A DNA stretch of 64,000 nucleotides from Parabacteroides faecis (GCF_014647375.1 NZ_BMPB01000003.1:248001-312000), one strand, 5' to 3'. Shown: positions 53,612 through 63,946, counted from the first letter of the stretch. The notes: generated by a model from the sequence alone, not told the origin. Program-made: numbers and translations.

Positions 53612-55255
53612 CCCTGTATTCCGTTAGGTTCTATTTATAGATATTAGCATCAATAGTGGCAGAGGCACCGGTAATAGTGTTTCAATTCCGTTAGGTTCTA
53701 TTTATAGATTATGATGAAGTAACCCACAATGGCTCATCCTGGTTAGTTTCAATTCCGTCAGGTTCTATTTATAGTTGTGTAAAGGCTGATAAGGTTAAGC
53801 GAACAATGTTGTTTCAATTCCGTCAGGTTCTATTTATAGCGCCGAGAAAATTTCGGATATAAAGCAGATTACGTCGTTTCAATTCCGTCAGGTTCTATTT
53901 ATAGCATTATATCCGACCGTAGATGGAACTCCAGGAATAGGTTTCAATTCCGTCAGGTTCTATTTATAGTCATGATGTTTTCGTGTAATAAAGAAAAGTT
54001 TGTTGAGTTTCAATTCCGTCAGGTTCTATTTATAGCTTCGAATGCGAATGTCTCGGCTCCCCTATACTTGTTTCAATTCCGTCAGGTTCTATTTATAGTA
54101 TTTCACTCTTTGAATGTCTGTGGCCGGTCTTGGAATTTCAATTCCGTCAGGTTCTATTTATAGTAAGGTAGCCTCGTGCATTTCGCATATTTTTACAACA
54201 ATTTCAATTCCGTCAGGTTCTATTTATAGACTTGTCAGAAAAGGAAGTTGCGCGTATTTATTAATTTCAATTCCGTCAGGTTCTATTTATAGGGTGTCCC
54301 CATCGGGAACTATCTTTCCCAATTTTTATTTCAATTCCGTCAGGTTCTATTTATAGATGCGACGCAACGCACAGCCGGGGGCAAAGACCCTCATTTCAAT
54401 TCCGTCAGGTTCTATTTATAGAGTCCCTCCAAACATGCGGCGCGTGTGTACTCCCCTATTTCAATTCCGTCAGGTTCTATTTATAGACCAGCAATACTCC
54501 CATTTTATTGAAAGCATCCAAATTTCAATTCCGTCAGGTTCTATTTATAGTTGCACCATATTGGCGCTTGTTACCGGATAAACTGATTTCAATTCCGTCA
54601 GGTTCTATTTATAGAAGATGCCCGCGCAGACATAGAAGAGTTCAAGGCTTATTTCAATTCCGTCAGGTTCTATTTATAGCTCTACCATTTTCAACTCGAC
54701 TCATGCCGGCAACAAATTTCAATTCCGTCAGGTTCTATTTATAGCGTCGAGGAAATGATGGGCTTCCCTTTGATGTGGATTTCAATTCCGTCAGGTTCTA
54801 TTTATAGAAGAAGCAGCCATAAAGGGACATTTTGCTGCAATTATTTCAATTCCGTCAGGTTCTATTTATAGATATTAGTAGACTTGCCAGCGGACTTATT
54901 TCCGGCATTTCAATTCCGTCAGGTTCTATTTATAGATACATGTTAAACATATCAGGCAACATCATCCATAATTTCAATTCCGTCAGGTTCTATTTATAGA
55001 AAAATAGCGAAGCACCCGAAATTCACATTCCAGAATTTCAATTCCGTCAGGTTCTATTTATAGCCGGACCCGGTCGGCAGAAAGTATGCTTTGAATTTAT
55101 TTCAATTCCGTCAGGTTCTATTTATAGCGACACCGGGATAGCGGATATCATCAGCGTGGGAAATTTCAATTCCGTCAGGTTCTATTTATAGCCTTGTACA
55201 GTTTCAGATCGACGAAGGGGAACTGGATTTCAATTCCGTCAGGTTCTATTTATAG
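53612..55255 (-). CRISPR. Type I-B CRISPR array, 26 repeats and 25 spacers
   Basis: The repeat is 29 bp; on the plus strand it reads RTTTCAATTCCGTCAGG then TTCTATTTATAG. Intact copies start at 53679, 53746, 53811, 53876, 53941, 54007, 54070, 54135, 54201 and so on to 55227; a degenerate copy occupies 53612-53640. Spacers are 34-38 bp, mostly 35-36. Transcription is on the minus strand from the leader at 55256, so each crRNA carries an ATTGAAAY handle. The oldest (low-coordinate) repeats differ: the first two have CCGTTAGG, and repeats 2-8 begin with G while 9-26 begin with A. No spacer match inside the window was noticed. Confidence 0.98.
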
Positions 55256-55478
55256 TCGTTACAAAAATAGCTATTATCAACGAAAATACAAGGCTTTTCA
55301 CGATACTCACCTGGCATTTTTTTGTAAATAAAGTTGTCGACCCCCAATTATATAAAAATAACAGGGAATCGACAACTTATATTATTGATCTGATTTTCAG
55401 CATGTCAAAGAACGTCTTGAAACACAGAGAAGTTTTATATACTCACTTTTTACTCATAAAAACTGACATCGACAACTT
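55256..55478 (-). promoter_or_regulatory. CRISPR leader
   Basis: A 223-bp AT-rich gap between cas2 and the first repeat. It holds an inverted pair GTTGTCGA (55333-55340) / TCGACAAC (55369-55376), a third TCGACAAC at 55469-55476, and a 13-bp direct repeat TCATAAAAACTGA (55455-55467) that recurs at the end of cas2 (55479-55491). These may be sites for spacer integration or regulator binding. Confidence 0.8.
55262..55291 (-). promoter_or_regulatory. Consensus promoter for the CRISPR array
   Basis: On the minus strand TTG (55289-55291), 19 bp, then TATTTTTG (55262-55269): a full match to the Bacteroidetes promoter. Its start site would fall at or just inside the first repeat (about 55255). Confidence 0.75.
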
Positions 55479-55742
55479 TCATAAAAACTGATCAATACTA
55501 GATCGCTCTTTTCCAATCACTTCCCGATCCATCCACTTATCCCAGCGATTTGAAAAAATAATTAAGCTATCCTCATTCTTATCCATTATTTCTCCAGCCT
55601 GAATCTTCAGTTCTTTCAATTTAACATCGCTCAATTCTCCTTCAAATACAGAATTCTGAATCCAATTTAAATATTTTCGACAAAGACGAAGCATTTTTGC
55701 AACTCTTTTCTCTCCCATATCATATACAAGAATAATATACAT
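55479..55742 (-). CDS. cas2: CRISPR-associated endonuclease Cas2
   Basis: An 87-residue ferredoxin-fold protein. MYIILVYDMGEKRVAKMLR places the conserved Asp at position 8; YLNWIQNSVFEGELSD is the second signature. Cas2 dimers bridge Cas1 dimers in the spacer-integration complex. Adjacent to cas1 with no gap and directly next to the leader. Confidence 0.96.
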   Translation of the reverse strand: MYIILVYDMGEKRVAKMLRLCRKYLNWIQNSVFEGELSDVKLKELKIQAGEIMDKNEDSLIIFSNRWDKWMDREVIGKERSSIDQFL

Positions 55743-56759
55743 CTACCACCACATTTTAAAAGGTTTATATTCTTCCATTCCCAATAAATGCTTACTAAGC
55801 TTATAACATTCCAATTTTACAAAATGCCTATAGCTGACATTACGTTTAAGACTACGATGCTGAATTGTTTCAGACATACGATCTTCAATCGCTTTAACAA
55901 AAACTTTTTTTCCTGCCTCATTTAAAATACATTTATTTAATGAGGTATTAAAATGTTTGCTTTGAAGTTCCTTTCTATTTAAAACTTTAAAAATTGTACG
56001 ATCTACAATAATCGGTTTAAATATCTCTGCTAAATCTAAGGCAAGTGAATAACGACGCTCTCCCGGAGTATGCAAATAACTAATCGTAGGATTCAGTTGC
56101 GTCTGATGAATAGCTCGCAGACAAAAACTATAACACATCATATTCCCAAATGAAATCAAAGCATTAACCTCATTCTGAGGTGGCTGTTTGCTTCTCCCGT
56201 TCATTTGAAAATCATTCAATATCAAATTAAACGACTCATAATAAACCTGACGGATATTACCCTCTAATCCCATCACCTCCTGCACACTCTGAGCTTGGTC
56301 CAATTTAGAAGCATAACTTTTCATTTGTTCAATCATGGGCTCCATATCCTTCCCCCTACGATTATAATATTGAAGATTCTTTATCATATTATATGATGCT
56401 CCCTCAATGAATTTTTGTGCCACAACCAAACGTTTAGGACAATTTTCATAATTAGACGTTTGAGCTAATAACATTTTACCGGACAGCATATAATCTTTAG
56501 GCATAAAAGATCCGGTATAATTTTCATAATAATCAAAAAAGTGTACAGCGATATCATTTTGTCCTAAAAAATTAAACAAAGCACTATTTGCGACCAATGA
56601 TCCGAAAACAAAAAATTCACTGACACCTTCTATAGGTATAAATCTAGGTTGCCCATCGTGTTCAAGACCATTTTCATCTTCTGTTACAGGAACAAACTTC
56701 AAAGTATTATCTTTTCTACTGAGTTTACCAGGATTAAATAAATAATAAGTTTTCTTCAT
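55743..56759 (-). CDS. cas1: CRISPR-associated endonuclease/integrase Cas1 (I-B type)
   Basis: A 338-residue protein. The N-terminal beta domain (KKTYYLFNPGKLSRKDNTL) is of the Cas1b type. The catalytic helical domain has Glu in GLEGNIRQVYYESFN, His in ISYLHTPGERRYSLALDL and Asp/Glu in DLAEIFKPIIVDR. With Cas2 it inserts new spacers at the leader end. The start overlaps cas4 by four bases. Confidence 0.97.
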   Translation of the reverse strand: MKKTYYLFNPGKLSRKDNTLKFVPVTEDENGLEHDGQPRFIPIEGVSEFFVFGSLVANSALFNFLGQNDIAVHFFDYYENYTGSFMPKDYMLSGKMLLAQTSNYENCPKRLVVAQKFIEGASYNMIKNLQYYNRRGKDMEPMIEQMKSYASKLDQAQSVQEVMGLEGNIRQVYYESFNLILNDFQMNGRSKQPPQNEVNALISFGNMMCYSFCLRAIHQTQLNPTISYLHTPGERRYSLALDLAEIFKPIIVDRTIFKVLNRKELQSKHFNTSLNKCILNEAGKKVFVKAIEDRMSETIQHRSLKRNVSYRHFVKLECYKLSKHLLGMEEYKPFKMWW

Positions 56760-57274
56760 ATTTCATCCTCCTCCGTAATATAACAAAATTCATAATAACT
56801 ACAATTTTTACATCGAACACTTTTTATAAGTGACGGACAATCCTCAGACTGAATAATTCTCTTGATTTCTGATACCATCCGATCTATTTCAACCACATCA
56901 TCTGAACTAAGTTCTATTTTATGTGTCTTACGCTCTGTCGGATATTCCAAAATACCTGTCACACCCTCCATTCCATTTTTCAGTAAAACATACATATAGT
57001 ATTTCAACTGCCAAATATGTGTTTGCTCAAATTTAGGAGATTTTTTAGTTTCATGTATAACCCGATTCTTATGATCATAAAAATCAATCTTAATGCCATC
57101 CAATTCTACTTGTTCATAGTTACTGTCACGTTGTAAATAAGTAGAATCTTCAATAAGACGCCCCATAGCCACATCATCCGAAGTATCTTCAAAACGAATA
57201 TCATTGGCATGAAGCCACATTCTACGTTTACAATAGAAATAATAAGAAATCAATGTACCTGTTACATGCCGCAT
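56756..57274 (-). CDS. cas4: CRISPR-associated exonuclease Cas4
   Basis: A 172-residue RecB-like nuclease. The iron-sulphur cysteines are in YFYCKRRMW near the N terminus and CKNCSYYEFC near the C terminus. The nuclease core has IDFYDHKNRVIHETKKS (Asp and ExK) and QLKYYMYVL. Cas4 trims prespacers and helps choose those next to a PAM. It overlaps cas1 and touches cas3. Confidence 0.95.
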   Translation of the reverse strand: MRHVTGTLISYYFYCKRRMWLHANDIRFEDTSDDVAMGRLIEDSTYLQRDSNYEQVELDGIKIDFYDHKNRVIHETKKSPKFEQTHIWQLKYYMYVLLKNGMEGVTGILEYPTERKTHKIELSSDDVVEIDRMVSEIKRIIQSEDCPSLIKSVRCKNCSYYEFCYITEEDEI

Positions 57275-59691
57275 TATAGTAATAAGTTATTTGTTCCTAA
57301 CTCTAAACCTTTTTCAAATGAATAATTATTCAAATCAGATAAGACGCGTATATCAAAATAAGTTTTTTCATTTCGATAAGCAGGAGCCACTTGATCTTTC
57401 TTCAAATTCAAACGCACATTTATTATCCTATCACTTAACTCCTTAAGTCTATTATTAATTTCTATCCGAACTTTTCTACTCTCTTCAAATCCTGTTGTAC
57501 TTAAAGACTGTATCACTAAGTCGGCCAACTCTTCACAACTAAAATCATTTTCATCTTTTGGAATATAATATTTATACTGTTCACCAAACAGATCATTATC
57601 TATTAATTGAAACTCTCCCAAACGTTCAAACTCAGCATTATTGACACATTCAATCATATTTATTGATTTGTTTCCCTTCTTAAAATCACCTATAGAAAGA
57701 GAATCCCGAATAGAAGAAAAGAAATCAGACTGGACAGCATATAATTTATTTTCTTCTATCCCATCAGTAATATATTCCTTACAAAAACGAAGAAACTCTG
57801 CAGCCTCTCCTTTGTAGATTACTTCTGAACTAGCTTTTCCTTGTTCCTTTTTTAATTGGAAGAAATAAACATCTCCCATTTCCGGAAAAGTATTATTCCT
57901 ATTACATCTTCCGGCACTTTGAATAAGACTTGGCAACGGACATAAATCCCGATATACTACAGGAAAATCAATATCAACACCAGCCTCGATCAATTGAGTA
58001 GATATCAAAATAACCTTTTCATTCGCATTCAAAAAGGCTTTTGCCATTTTTATTTTTTCACTCCGATCAGAAGGGGTAAAGTGAGTATTTAGTAGGATGA
58101 CATGAGATAATTCTTCCAGTTTCTCATATAGCTCCTTTGTATCACCGATAGTATTCAAAATCACCAGACAAGATTTAGTCTGACTCAAAACATGGTCAAC
58201 CAAATCCTGTAGCATAAATTTGTCATTATCTACCAAATGTATTTTATACCGATTAAACGTTTTATCCGAGAAATATCTTTCAGGAGTTATCAATTCTATT
58301 GGCTGATTATCAGAATATTCTTTAAACAACAGATATGGGTCAACCGATTCATCGGTATAATCCTTTACCGGAAAATCTAATTTGGGCATAGTCGCGGTAG
58401 ACAATATAACATACGAATTATTTTTACGGCAAAAAGCTTCCAGCCATGCAGAAAAAAAGATATATAGACGTGGAGGCAATGCTTGCAACTCATCTATGAG
58501 GAATATTCGATTTGAGAAATTAGGTAATTTCAATAGCGTTGCATTCTTATTACTTACCAGGGTTTCAAAAAATTGAACAAAGGTTGTTATAATAAAAGGA
58601 TGGTCAAATGAATGTTCAGCAAAATCTTGTTGAAGTATCTTTTGCAAATTTTCTAAAGTCGGATTTACCTCATACAGCTCCAAGGCTGTAACCAATTCTT
58701 GATTATTTACTTTCGAATTCACTGGCAAATAATCAATACCATCTTCATCCAATATCCGTTGAACTTGTTCGGTGATAGAGAGGAAAGGTAAAGCATATAT
58801 GATACCCAACGGTCCTTTTTGACGTTGTATTTCTTTAGCAACAGATAATAACGTATAAGTTTTTCCCGCACCAGTTGGAGCTGTTATAGTGAATACTCTC
58901 CCGGATGATAATAAATGGCGAGAAATATTCTTTGTAGCCTCTACCCGAATGGCCGTTCTCAAACGATTTAAATCAGATGAAACTGGCCCTTGATCAAACA
59001 GTTGAAATTTCCGAGCTAACGCCAAATCCATATCTTCGATAGCCTGTGGAATCCGATCCTCAAATTGATACCAAACATTATTTCCGGCATCTCTTTTATC
59101 TGCATGTATTAACGATGCAAATCCGAATTGGGTATCCATAAAATACTGCAAAGCATTTACACGCCAAAATTTCAAGTGTAGATGTTTTACAAACCTACTA
59201 GAATTTTGAAAGTCAAATTCATCATAATTTATTGAAAACAGGTTATGTTTGATTGACAATTGCTTGGACAGAAAGGAAGAAAACGGCAACTCATTCTTTT
59301 CGACAAACATAGCCGCATTAGTTATTTCTTCCCAATTCAATAAATCTACAAAATTAGGTAAATCTCCATGATGATGGGCTATCAATGCGATTACCTGCCG
59401 AAACTTAATCTTATAGTCAGAAGTATTTTCAGCCTTAAGCAACTGTCGGCAGGCTTCCCCATTTGTCTTCGCAAAATAAACAAATGCAAATACAGATAAA
59501 TAAGAATGATTTGAATATCTCCCGCCATTAACACCTGCTAGTTTTTTCTGAAAATTAGGATTTATCTTTCCAAAATCATGAAAAAGAGCAGCCGCTTCAG
59601 TGATCGATAAAGAAGTATATTTGCGGGATTTTTCAATAACTCCGCAAATATGAACTTCTAATAGCTTGTCTATATGCGACCAATAATTCAT
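57274..59691 (-). CDS. cas3: CRISPR-associated helicase/nuclease Cas3 with HD domain
   Basis: An 805-residue protein; the ATG at 59691 overlaps the cas5 stop (ATGA) and is preferred to GTG codons slightly upstream. The N-terminal HD nuclease has ALFHDFGKINPNFQ and LIAHHHGDLP. The SF2 helicase has TAPTGAGKTYTLL (I), FLIDELQALP (II), LSTATMP (III) and SAGRCNRN (VI). It degrades DNA marked by Cascade. The HD domain is fused, as in most I-B systems. Confidence 0.96.
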   Translation of the reverse strand: MNYWSHIDKLLEVHICGVIEKSRKYTSLSITEAAALFHDFGKINPNFQKKLAGVNGGRYSNHSYLSVFAFVYFAKTNGEACRQLLKAENTSDYKIKFRQVIALIAHHHGDLPNFVDLLNWEEITNAAMFVEKNELPFSSFLSKQLSIKHNLFSINYDEFDFQNSSRFVKHLHLKFWRVNALQYFMDTQFGFASLIHADKRDAGNNVWYQFEDRIPQAIEDMDLALARKFQLFDQGPVSSDLNRLRTAIRVEATKNISRHLLSSGRVFTITAPTGAGKTYTLLSVAKEIQRQKGPLGIIYALPFLSITEQVQRILDEDGIDYLPVNSKVNNQELVTALELYEVNPTLENLQKILQQDFAEHSFDHPFIITTFVQFFETLVSNKNATLLKLPNFSNRIFLIDELQALPPRLYIFFSAWLEAFCRKNNSYVILSTATMPKLDFPVKDYTDESVDPYLLFKEYSDNQPIELITPERYFSDKTFNRYKIHLVDNDKFMLQDLVDHVLSQTKSCLVILNTIGDTKELYEKLEELSHVILLNTHFTPSDRSEKIKMAKAFLNANEKVILISTQLIEAGVDIDFPVVYRDLCPLPSLIQSAGRCNRNNTFPEMGDVYFFQLKKEQGKASSEVIYKGEAAEFLRFCKEYITDGIEENKLYAVQSDFFSSIRDSLSIGDFKKGNKSINMIECVNNAEFERLGEFQLIDNDLFGEQYKYYIPKDENDFSCEELADLVIQSLSTTGFEESRKVRIEINNRLKELSDRIINVRLNLKKDQVAPAYRNEKTYFDIRVLSDLNNYSFEKGLELGTNNLLL

Positions 59692-60386
59692 ATCAGACAC
59701 CACTGTGTTTCTCCATTAAACAAATAATGTTCACCTCGAACCTTAATCGAATGACCGGCAGATGGATAAACGATTGAGACATAACCTTCAGGTAAGTTCC
59801 AGAAATCATTATTCTGAAAACAGGGTATCCGGTCAAAACCTATACGTAACGTATTCGTTTCCAATCCCTCCGGAATATGTTTGCTTGTAACAAACCCTTT
59901 TGTAGAAAACACACCATCGGCCACACATTCAATTTCACCGTCTTCCTCCCATCGGATTTCTGCAGGACAATTGTGTAATCCTAACACAGGATTATAACAA
60001 GCTTTTCCCTCCTTGCAATAATCGACAAATGATGTAAATAAAGCTTCCGAACGCTGATTAACAAGGCAAAGTATAACTTCATACTCAGGATTACGAAGAA
60101 ACTCCATCTGCTTCGGTACTTTATCCCAATCATTTGTTGCACTTCGAAAAGTAAACCCCCATGATTGCTTCTTTACCTCATTCTTTACCTGTACCCCATA
60201 TTTCAAGTCATCACACAAAATAGGGAACAGGCATCTCATTTCCTCCCGATTCTTACCAAGCACAGCTCCGATCATACCAACGAGTGCCGTCTTTGTTATC
60301 AAATCATGAGAGAGCGGATTATTATTGGTCTCAGATCGTCGAAACTGTGCCCAATTTCCTTTTATATTTAATCGAACACCTTTCAT
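59688..60386 (-). CDS. cas5: Cascade subunit Cas5 (I-B type)
   Basis: A 232-residue RAMP protein. VRLNIKGNWAQFRRSETNNN and PLSHDLITKTALVGMIGAVLG are the N-terminal signatures of Cas5b; the C terminus has EGYVSIVYPSAGHSIKVRGE. It binds the 5' handle of the crRNA and caps the Cas7 backbone. It overlaps cas3 and lies 8 bp from cas7. Confidence 0.95.
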   Translation of the reverse strand: MKGVRLNIKGNWAQFRRSETNNNPLSHDLITKTALVGMIGAVLGKNREEMRCLFPILCDDLKYGVQVKNEVKKQSWGFTFRSATNDWDKVPKQMEFLRNPEYEVILCLVNQRSEALFTSFVDYCKEGKACYNPVLGLHNCPAEIRWEEDGEIECVADGVFSTKGFVTSKHIPEGLETNTLRIGFDRIPCFQNNDFWNLPEGYVSIVYPSAGHSIKVRGEHYLFNGETQWCLI

Positions 60387-60394
60387 ACCCCAGA

Positions 60395-61348
60395 TTATTT
60401 TGTAAATATATCGATTGACTTGATTTTCTCATTTCCCAAAGCAAGAAGTGCATTTTTTATAGACTCTATTTCCGTATAGAAGCGTACTTCTTTCACTTTT
60501 GGGGAATCTACCACGGCTTTTAACCCATTAAAATCAAACTGAAAATCAGCCATTCCACGTATTTGCTCTTCTTCTTTCTCGGATGTTATCGTTACTAATT
60601 TATCGACACCATACAATTTATCATTCGGAGTATGATAAACAATCTGAAGCAACAGCACTGAATTCTGATTGGATTTACTTCGGGTATTTGCATTATTTAT
60701 ACTGTTCCAAAGTGCTTTAAACATTTCCTGCACATCTTCAGTAGTCAGTCCACTATTCTTTGCCGAATAAGGATTAATCCAACCGTGAATCTGATTAAGA
60801 GCATAAGGCACTACTGTTGTCGTACCAATTGCTCCCCCCGATTTATCTGCACTGGATGAAAAAACTGACGTATTTTGATGAATACGCAAATCGATCTTAT
60901 TCATAGATGGATTAAGAAGAGCAAATTGTACCGGGCCTGTAATATTTACAGCTGCATCTTTTTCAGTGGAGATCCCACCGAATAAACGAACATCGATACA
61001 ATGTTTTATTAAATTCAGTGCTTCCTCTTCCGGTTTCTTCTTATCTAATTTTTCACATTTATATTTTACTCTCAGAGATTTCATCCTGGCAGAAGAACCT
61101 GATTCTTTACTACCTTCTGCAATCTGTGACTTATCATTGAAAACATATATATCATATTTATCTTTCTCTATTTCATTCTGTTGAATAAAATAATCCCGGA
61201 TAAAACGCTTAATACGAACGTCACTTACTAAAATACGTTTTGTTTCATCATCATAACGTTGTTCCCCTGTAAAAGGGTCACCATTAGGTATTGAATAAGT
61301 ACTATCGTACCAAAAAAGAATTTCTGATTTTTCCTGTTGATTTTCCAT
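60395..61348 (-). CDS. cas7: Cascade backbone subunit Cas7 (Csh2-like)
   Basis: A 317-residue RAMP protein of the Csh2 group: EILFWYDSTYSIPNGDPFTG and DVRIKRFIRDYFIQQNE at the N terminus, later CIDVRLFGGISTEKDAAVNI and TGPVQFALLNPS. Several copies form the filament that holds the spacer part of the crRNA. Confidence 0.96.
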   Translation of the reverse strand: MENQQEKSEILFWYDSTYSIPNGDPFTGEQRYDDETKRILVSDVRIKRFIRDYFIQQNEIEKDKYDIYVFNDKSQIAEGSKESGSSARMKSLRVKYKCEKLDKKKPEEEALNLIKHCIDVRLFGGISTEKDAAVNITGPVQFALLNPSMNKIDLRIHQNTSVFSSSADKSGGAIGTTTVVPYALNQIHGWINPYSAKNSGLTTEDVQEMFKALWNSINNANTRSKSNQNSVLLLQIVYHTPNDKLYGVDKLVTITSEKEEEQIRGMADFQFDFNGLKAVVDSPKVKEVRFYTEIESIKNALLALGNEKIKSIDIFTK

Positions 61349-61361
61349 TTATATTCATAAT

Positions 61362-63155
61362 TTAATTAGCATCCGTTATTTCTTCTTTTTCCTCAATAGG
61401 TTTTCTCGAATCGTAATAACTTTCAAAAAAACCAAGTGAGCAATTATATTTGCTATACTTCTCTCCGCCAAAATCTTTAACGATATCAGCAAACTCCATA
61501 TAGGCTTCTTTTACCCACTTTTTAGTCAAACCATGCATAACCAACTTTTCATTAAGAAAAGCAGCAAACTTTACCAACTCGTCCAACGAAGCTGTTCTCC
61601 GGGAAAGATTCCCTACATAAGATTTCTCAAATGATTTAATCGGACAATCTTTCTTCCATGACGCAAACTGTTGAGCCATTATACCTAGTTGTTTACCTAA
61701 AGCATAACTTTTTGAATCTTTAATCGTCATAAGCGTATTCTTTTTTTGTATTTTCATTAGAAAATAAAAATCATATTTCAGTAGATTAAAATTTGTATTA
61801 TCGTTTCGGATATTATATTCTACCTTTTCCAAAAATGCAGGTAGCAAAATAGGATCTTCATAATAAGTATCCGTATAAATTTGAGGCAAAGCTTTCAAGA
61901 TATGGGACTGGAACTTTTTCTTATCTTTCGTCACATCACCCAATAAATTCTGAAAAGAGTTACGGATATGATATTTAAAACCCTTAGCATTAGGAAATTC
62001 AGCATAAGCCATTTCCTCAACTTCCAGTCTACATTCAACAATCCGTTTATGAACCCTTCTTAATAGAGATTTCTGTACATCTGAAAATTCTATCAAGTCT
62101 GAAAAAACACCAGCCGGAGAAGCCGGAACATTTGTAAAAATGATATCAAATTTAACAGAGTCATCAAAATCGTTTCTCAATAAACCTCCAAAGGATGAAT
62201 CACATGAATCTTCCTCATCCACAAATGTCATATCGGCTTCTTGCTTATCTTCCTGCTCCAATGTGTTTTTATCCCGTTCAAAAAAACAAACAACCATATC
62301 TGATGTCAGCTGCTCTGAATGAGGCAAAGCTATTATACCTATTCCTCCTATACGCATCAGTGGCTTCTCTGCTGCATTTCCCGCATACATTAAACTGATG
62401 ATATCATCACGCGTAAACAAACGATTCTTATATCCTGTTTCTCCAAATCCGGGAGTAACACCACCCAATGTTTTATATAGATACTTATCCAACATAACCT
62501 TATCAGTATCCGGAAGGCGTTTTACAAGACTTTCCGTCAGAATAACATCTATATTATCAACTATACCATCCATATCTTGCCAGCTTTTCCCTTCGAAGTT
62601 AAAGTGTAGCACAACAGAGGTCTGATTTTTAAGAAATTGCTCAATATATTCAGCCTTTCTCCTGAATTCGGAACGAAACTTTTGAATAAATGGATTATCC
62701 ATACGGCTTGCAGCATCTTCGCTCAACCAAAAAGAAGATTTCTTTTCTACAATTCCATTTTTTTCTTTATCAGCCCATGTTCCATACATCCTATAATTTC
62801 CGCCTTCTACCAGCATCCCCTTTTTATCTTCATAACAAGAATATACCAAATCTCCTAACAAGTAACGCTTGGAAGAATCTTTTTTCGATGTCTTGAAATT
62901 TAGATAATAAATAGACTTGATCTTATCTTCGTCTATAATACGTGACATAGAATCGAAGTCAAAAGAAAAACGATCCCCATCATCAACAACATTCACTTCA
63001 TAGAATGTGGTAGTAATGGTATTTCCTTCTTTATCTTTCTTCTTTTCTAACGCTTTTACGTCATTTATCGCCCAATTTATCTGATCATGGTATTTCCACG
63101 CTTTTTTGGTTTTACGATAGAATTGACCTATTTTTATTACTGTATCTAAGCTCAT
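61362..63155 (-). CDS. cas8b: Cascade large subunit Cas8b (Csh1-like)
   Basis: A 597-residue protein. A position between cas6 and cas7, and sequence such as YLLGDLVYSCYEDKKGMLVE and LGGVTPGFGETGYKNRLFTR, fit the Csh1/Cas8b family. The large subunit recognises the PAM and supports R-loop formation; a small subunit may arise from internal translation in some I-B systems, not visible here. No zinc-finger cysteine cluster is evident. The middle contains an acidic linker (EQEDKQEADMTFVDEEDSCD). Confidence 0.9.
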   Translation of the reverse strand: MSLDTVIKIGQFYRKTKKAWKYHDQINWAINDVKALEKKKDKEGNTITTTFYEVNVVDDGDRFSFDFDSMSRIIDEDKIKSIYYLNFKTSKKDSSKRYLLGDLVYSCYEDKKGMLVEGGNYRMYGTWADKEKNGIVEKKSSFWLSEDAASRMDNPFIQKFRSEFRRKAEYIEQFLKNQTSVVLHFNFEGKSWQDMDGIVDNIDVILTESLVKRLPDTDKVMLDKYLYKTLGGVTPGFGETGYKNRLFTRDDIISLMYAGNAAEKPLMRIGGIGIIALPHSEQLTSDMVVCFFERDKNTLEQEDKQEADMTFVDEEDSCDSSFGGLLRNDFDDSVKFDIIFTNVPASPAGVFSDLIEFSDVQKSLLRRVHKRIVECRLEVEEMAYAEFPNAKGFKYHIRNSFQNLLGDVTKDKKKFQSHILKALPQIYTDTYYEDPILLPAFLEKVEYNIRNDNTNFNLLKYDFYFLMKIQKKNTLMTIKDSKSYALGKQLGIMAQQFASWKKDCPIKSFEKSYVGNLSRRTASLDELVKFAAFLNEKLVMHGLTKKWVKEAYMEFADIVKDFGGEKYSKYNCSLGFFESYYDSRKPIEEKEEITDAN

Positions 63156-63166
63156 AATATATCATT

Positions 63167-63946
63167 TTAAGGATGATTTATTTTCTCTACCATTCCAAAG
63201 CCACTACTACCTTTTTCTGCAATTCCTGATTCATACATTATATTCATTAATTCTTTTGGTCCCTTCATTCTGAATTTACAAAGAAAACCTTTGACCCTTG
63301 TTTGTTGAGAAGTATCCGCTTTAATTGTTATTAATTTAGGTTTAGGCTCATTTGTTACAATAAAATCATAATTCAGTACACCTTGATAAGGTTTTCCATA
63401 ATAAGCCACATACCGATTAAGCAAACTCACTAGAATAGCACCTTTCGCATAAGGATCTGCAGGAGAAAGATATACCGTTTTACCATTTTCCTCTCGACGG
63501 GAAATGCACATGGGTGATAATGTCTTAAACTCAGCTTCCTCTTCGCAGTTCAAAGCAGGTAACATCTCTACACTCTGTACCTTGAATTGAACAACGTTCT
63601 GCCTATTACCCAATTGAAATGTTTGTTCCATAAAAATACCTTGAATAAATTGCCGTGTTGATTTTTCGGGAAGGAAAGATATATACCATTCTACTGTATC
63701 GCTGTTTATATACAGACACCCATGCTCCTTATCCAACCCTAGAGACGGTATAATCAAAGATGAATATGTGAATAGCTTGAATTGTTTTCCCTCCAGTTCA
63801 AACCCATTATCATGTAACCAGTTTGCATAAGATTCATTCGACAACGAAAGAATTTTGTAGATAACCGCCATCTGCTCATACTGATAATTAAAAGGCAAAC
63901 GATTCCCGTATTTCTTGTCAACTTGTAATACTATTTTAAATCTCAT
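63167..63946 (-). CDS. cas6: CRISPR RNA endonuclease Cas6
   Basis: A 259-residue RAMP protein. The C-terminal Gly-rich loop GIAEKGSSGFGMVE is diagnostic; KGFLCKFRMKGP precedes it. A Tyr/His pair in the N-terminal RAMP fold (NYQYEQM, NWLHDNGF) may be catalytic. It cuts pre-crRNA at the base of the repeat, leaving the ATTGAAAY handle. First gene of the cas operon; 54 bp upstream remain in the window. Confidence 0.94.
   Translation of the reverse strand: MRFKIVLQVDKKYGNRLPFNYQYEQMAVIYKILSLSNESYANWLHDNGFELEGKQFKLFTYSSLIIPSLGLDKEHGCLYINSDTVEWYISFLPEKSTRQFIQGIFMEQTFQLGNRQNVVQFKVQSVEMLPALNCEEEAEFKTLSPMCISRREENGKTVYLSPADPYAKGAILVSLLNRYVAYYGKPYQGVLNYDFIVTNEPKPKLITIKADTSQQTRVKGFLCKFRMKGPKELMNIMYESGIAEKGSSGFGMVEKINHP

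Noticed and set aside
53972-54744. Open frames of 60-80 codons repeating FQFRQVLFI or ISIPSGSIY across the CRISPR array
   Set aside because: They are translations of the CRISPR repeat; spacing and sequence follow the 29-bp repeats, not protein constraints.
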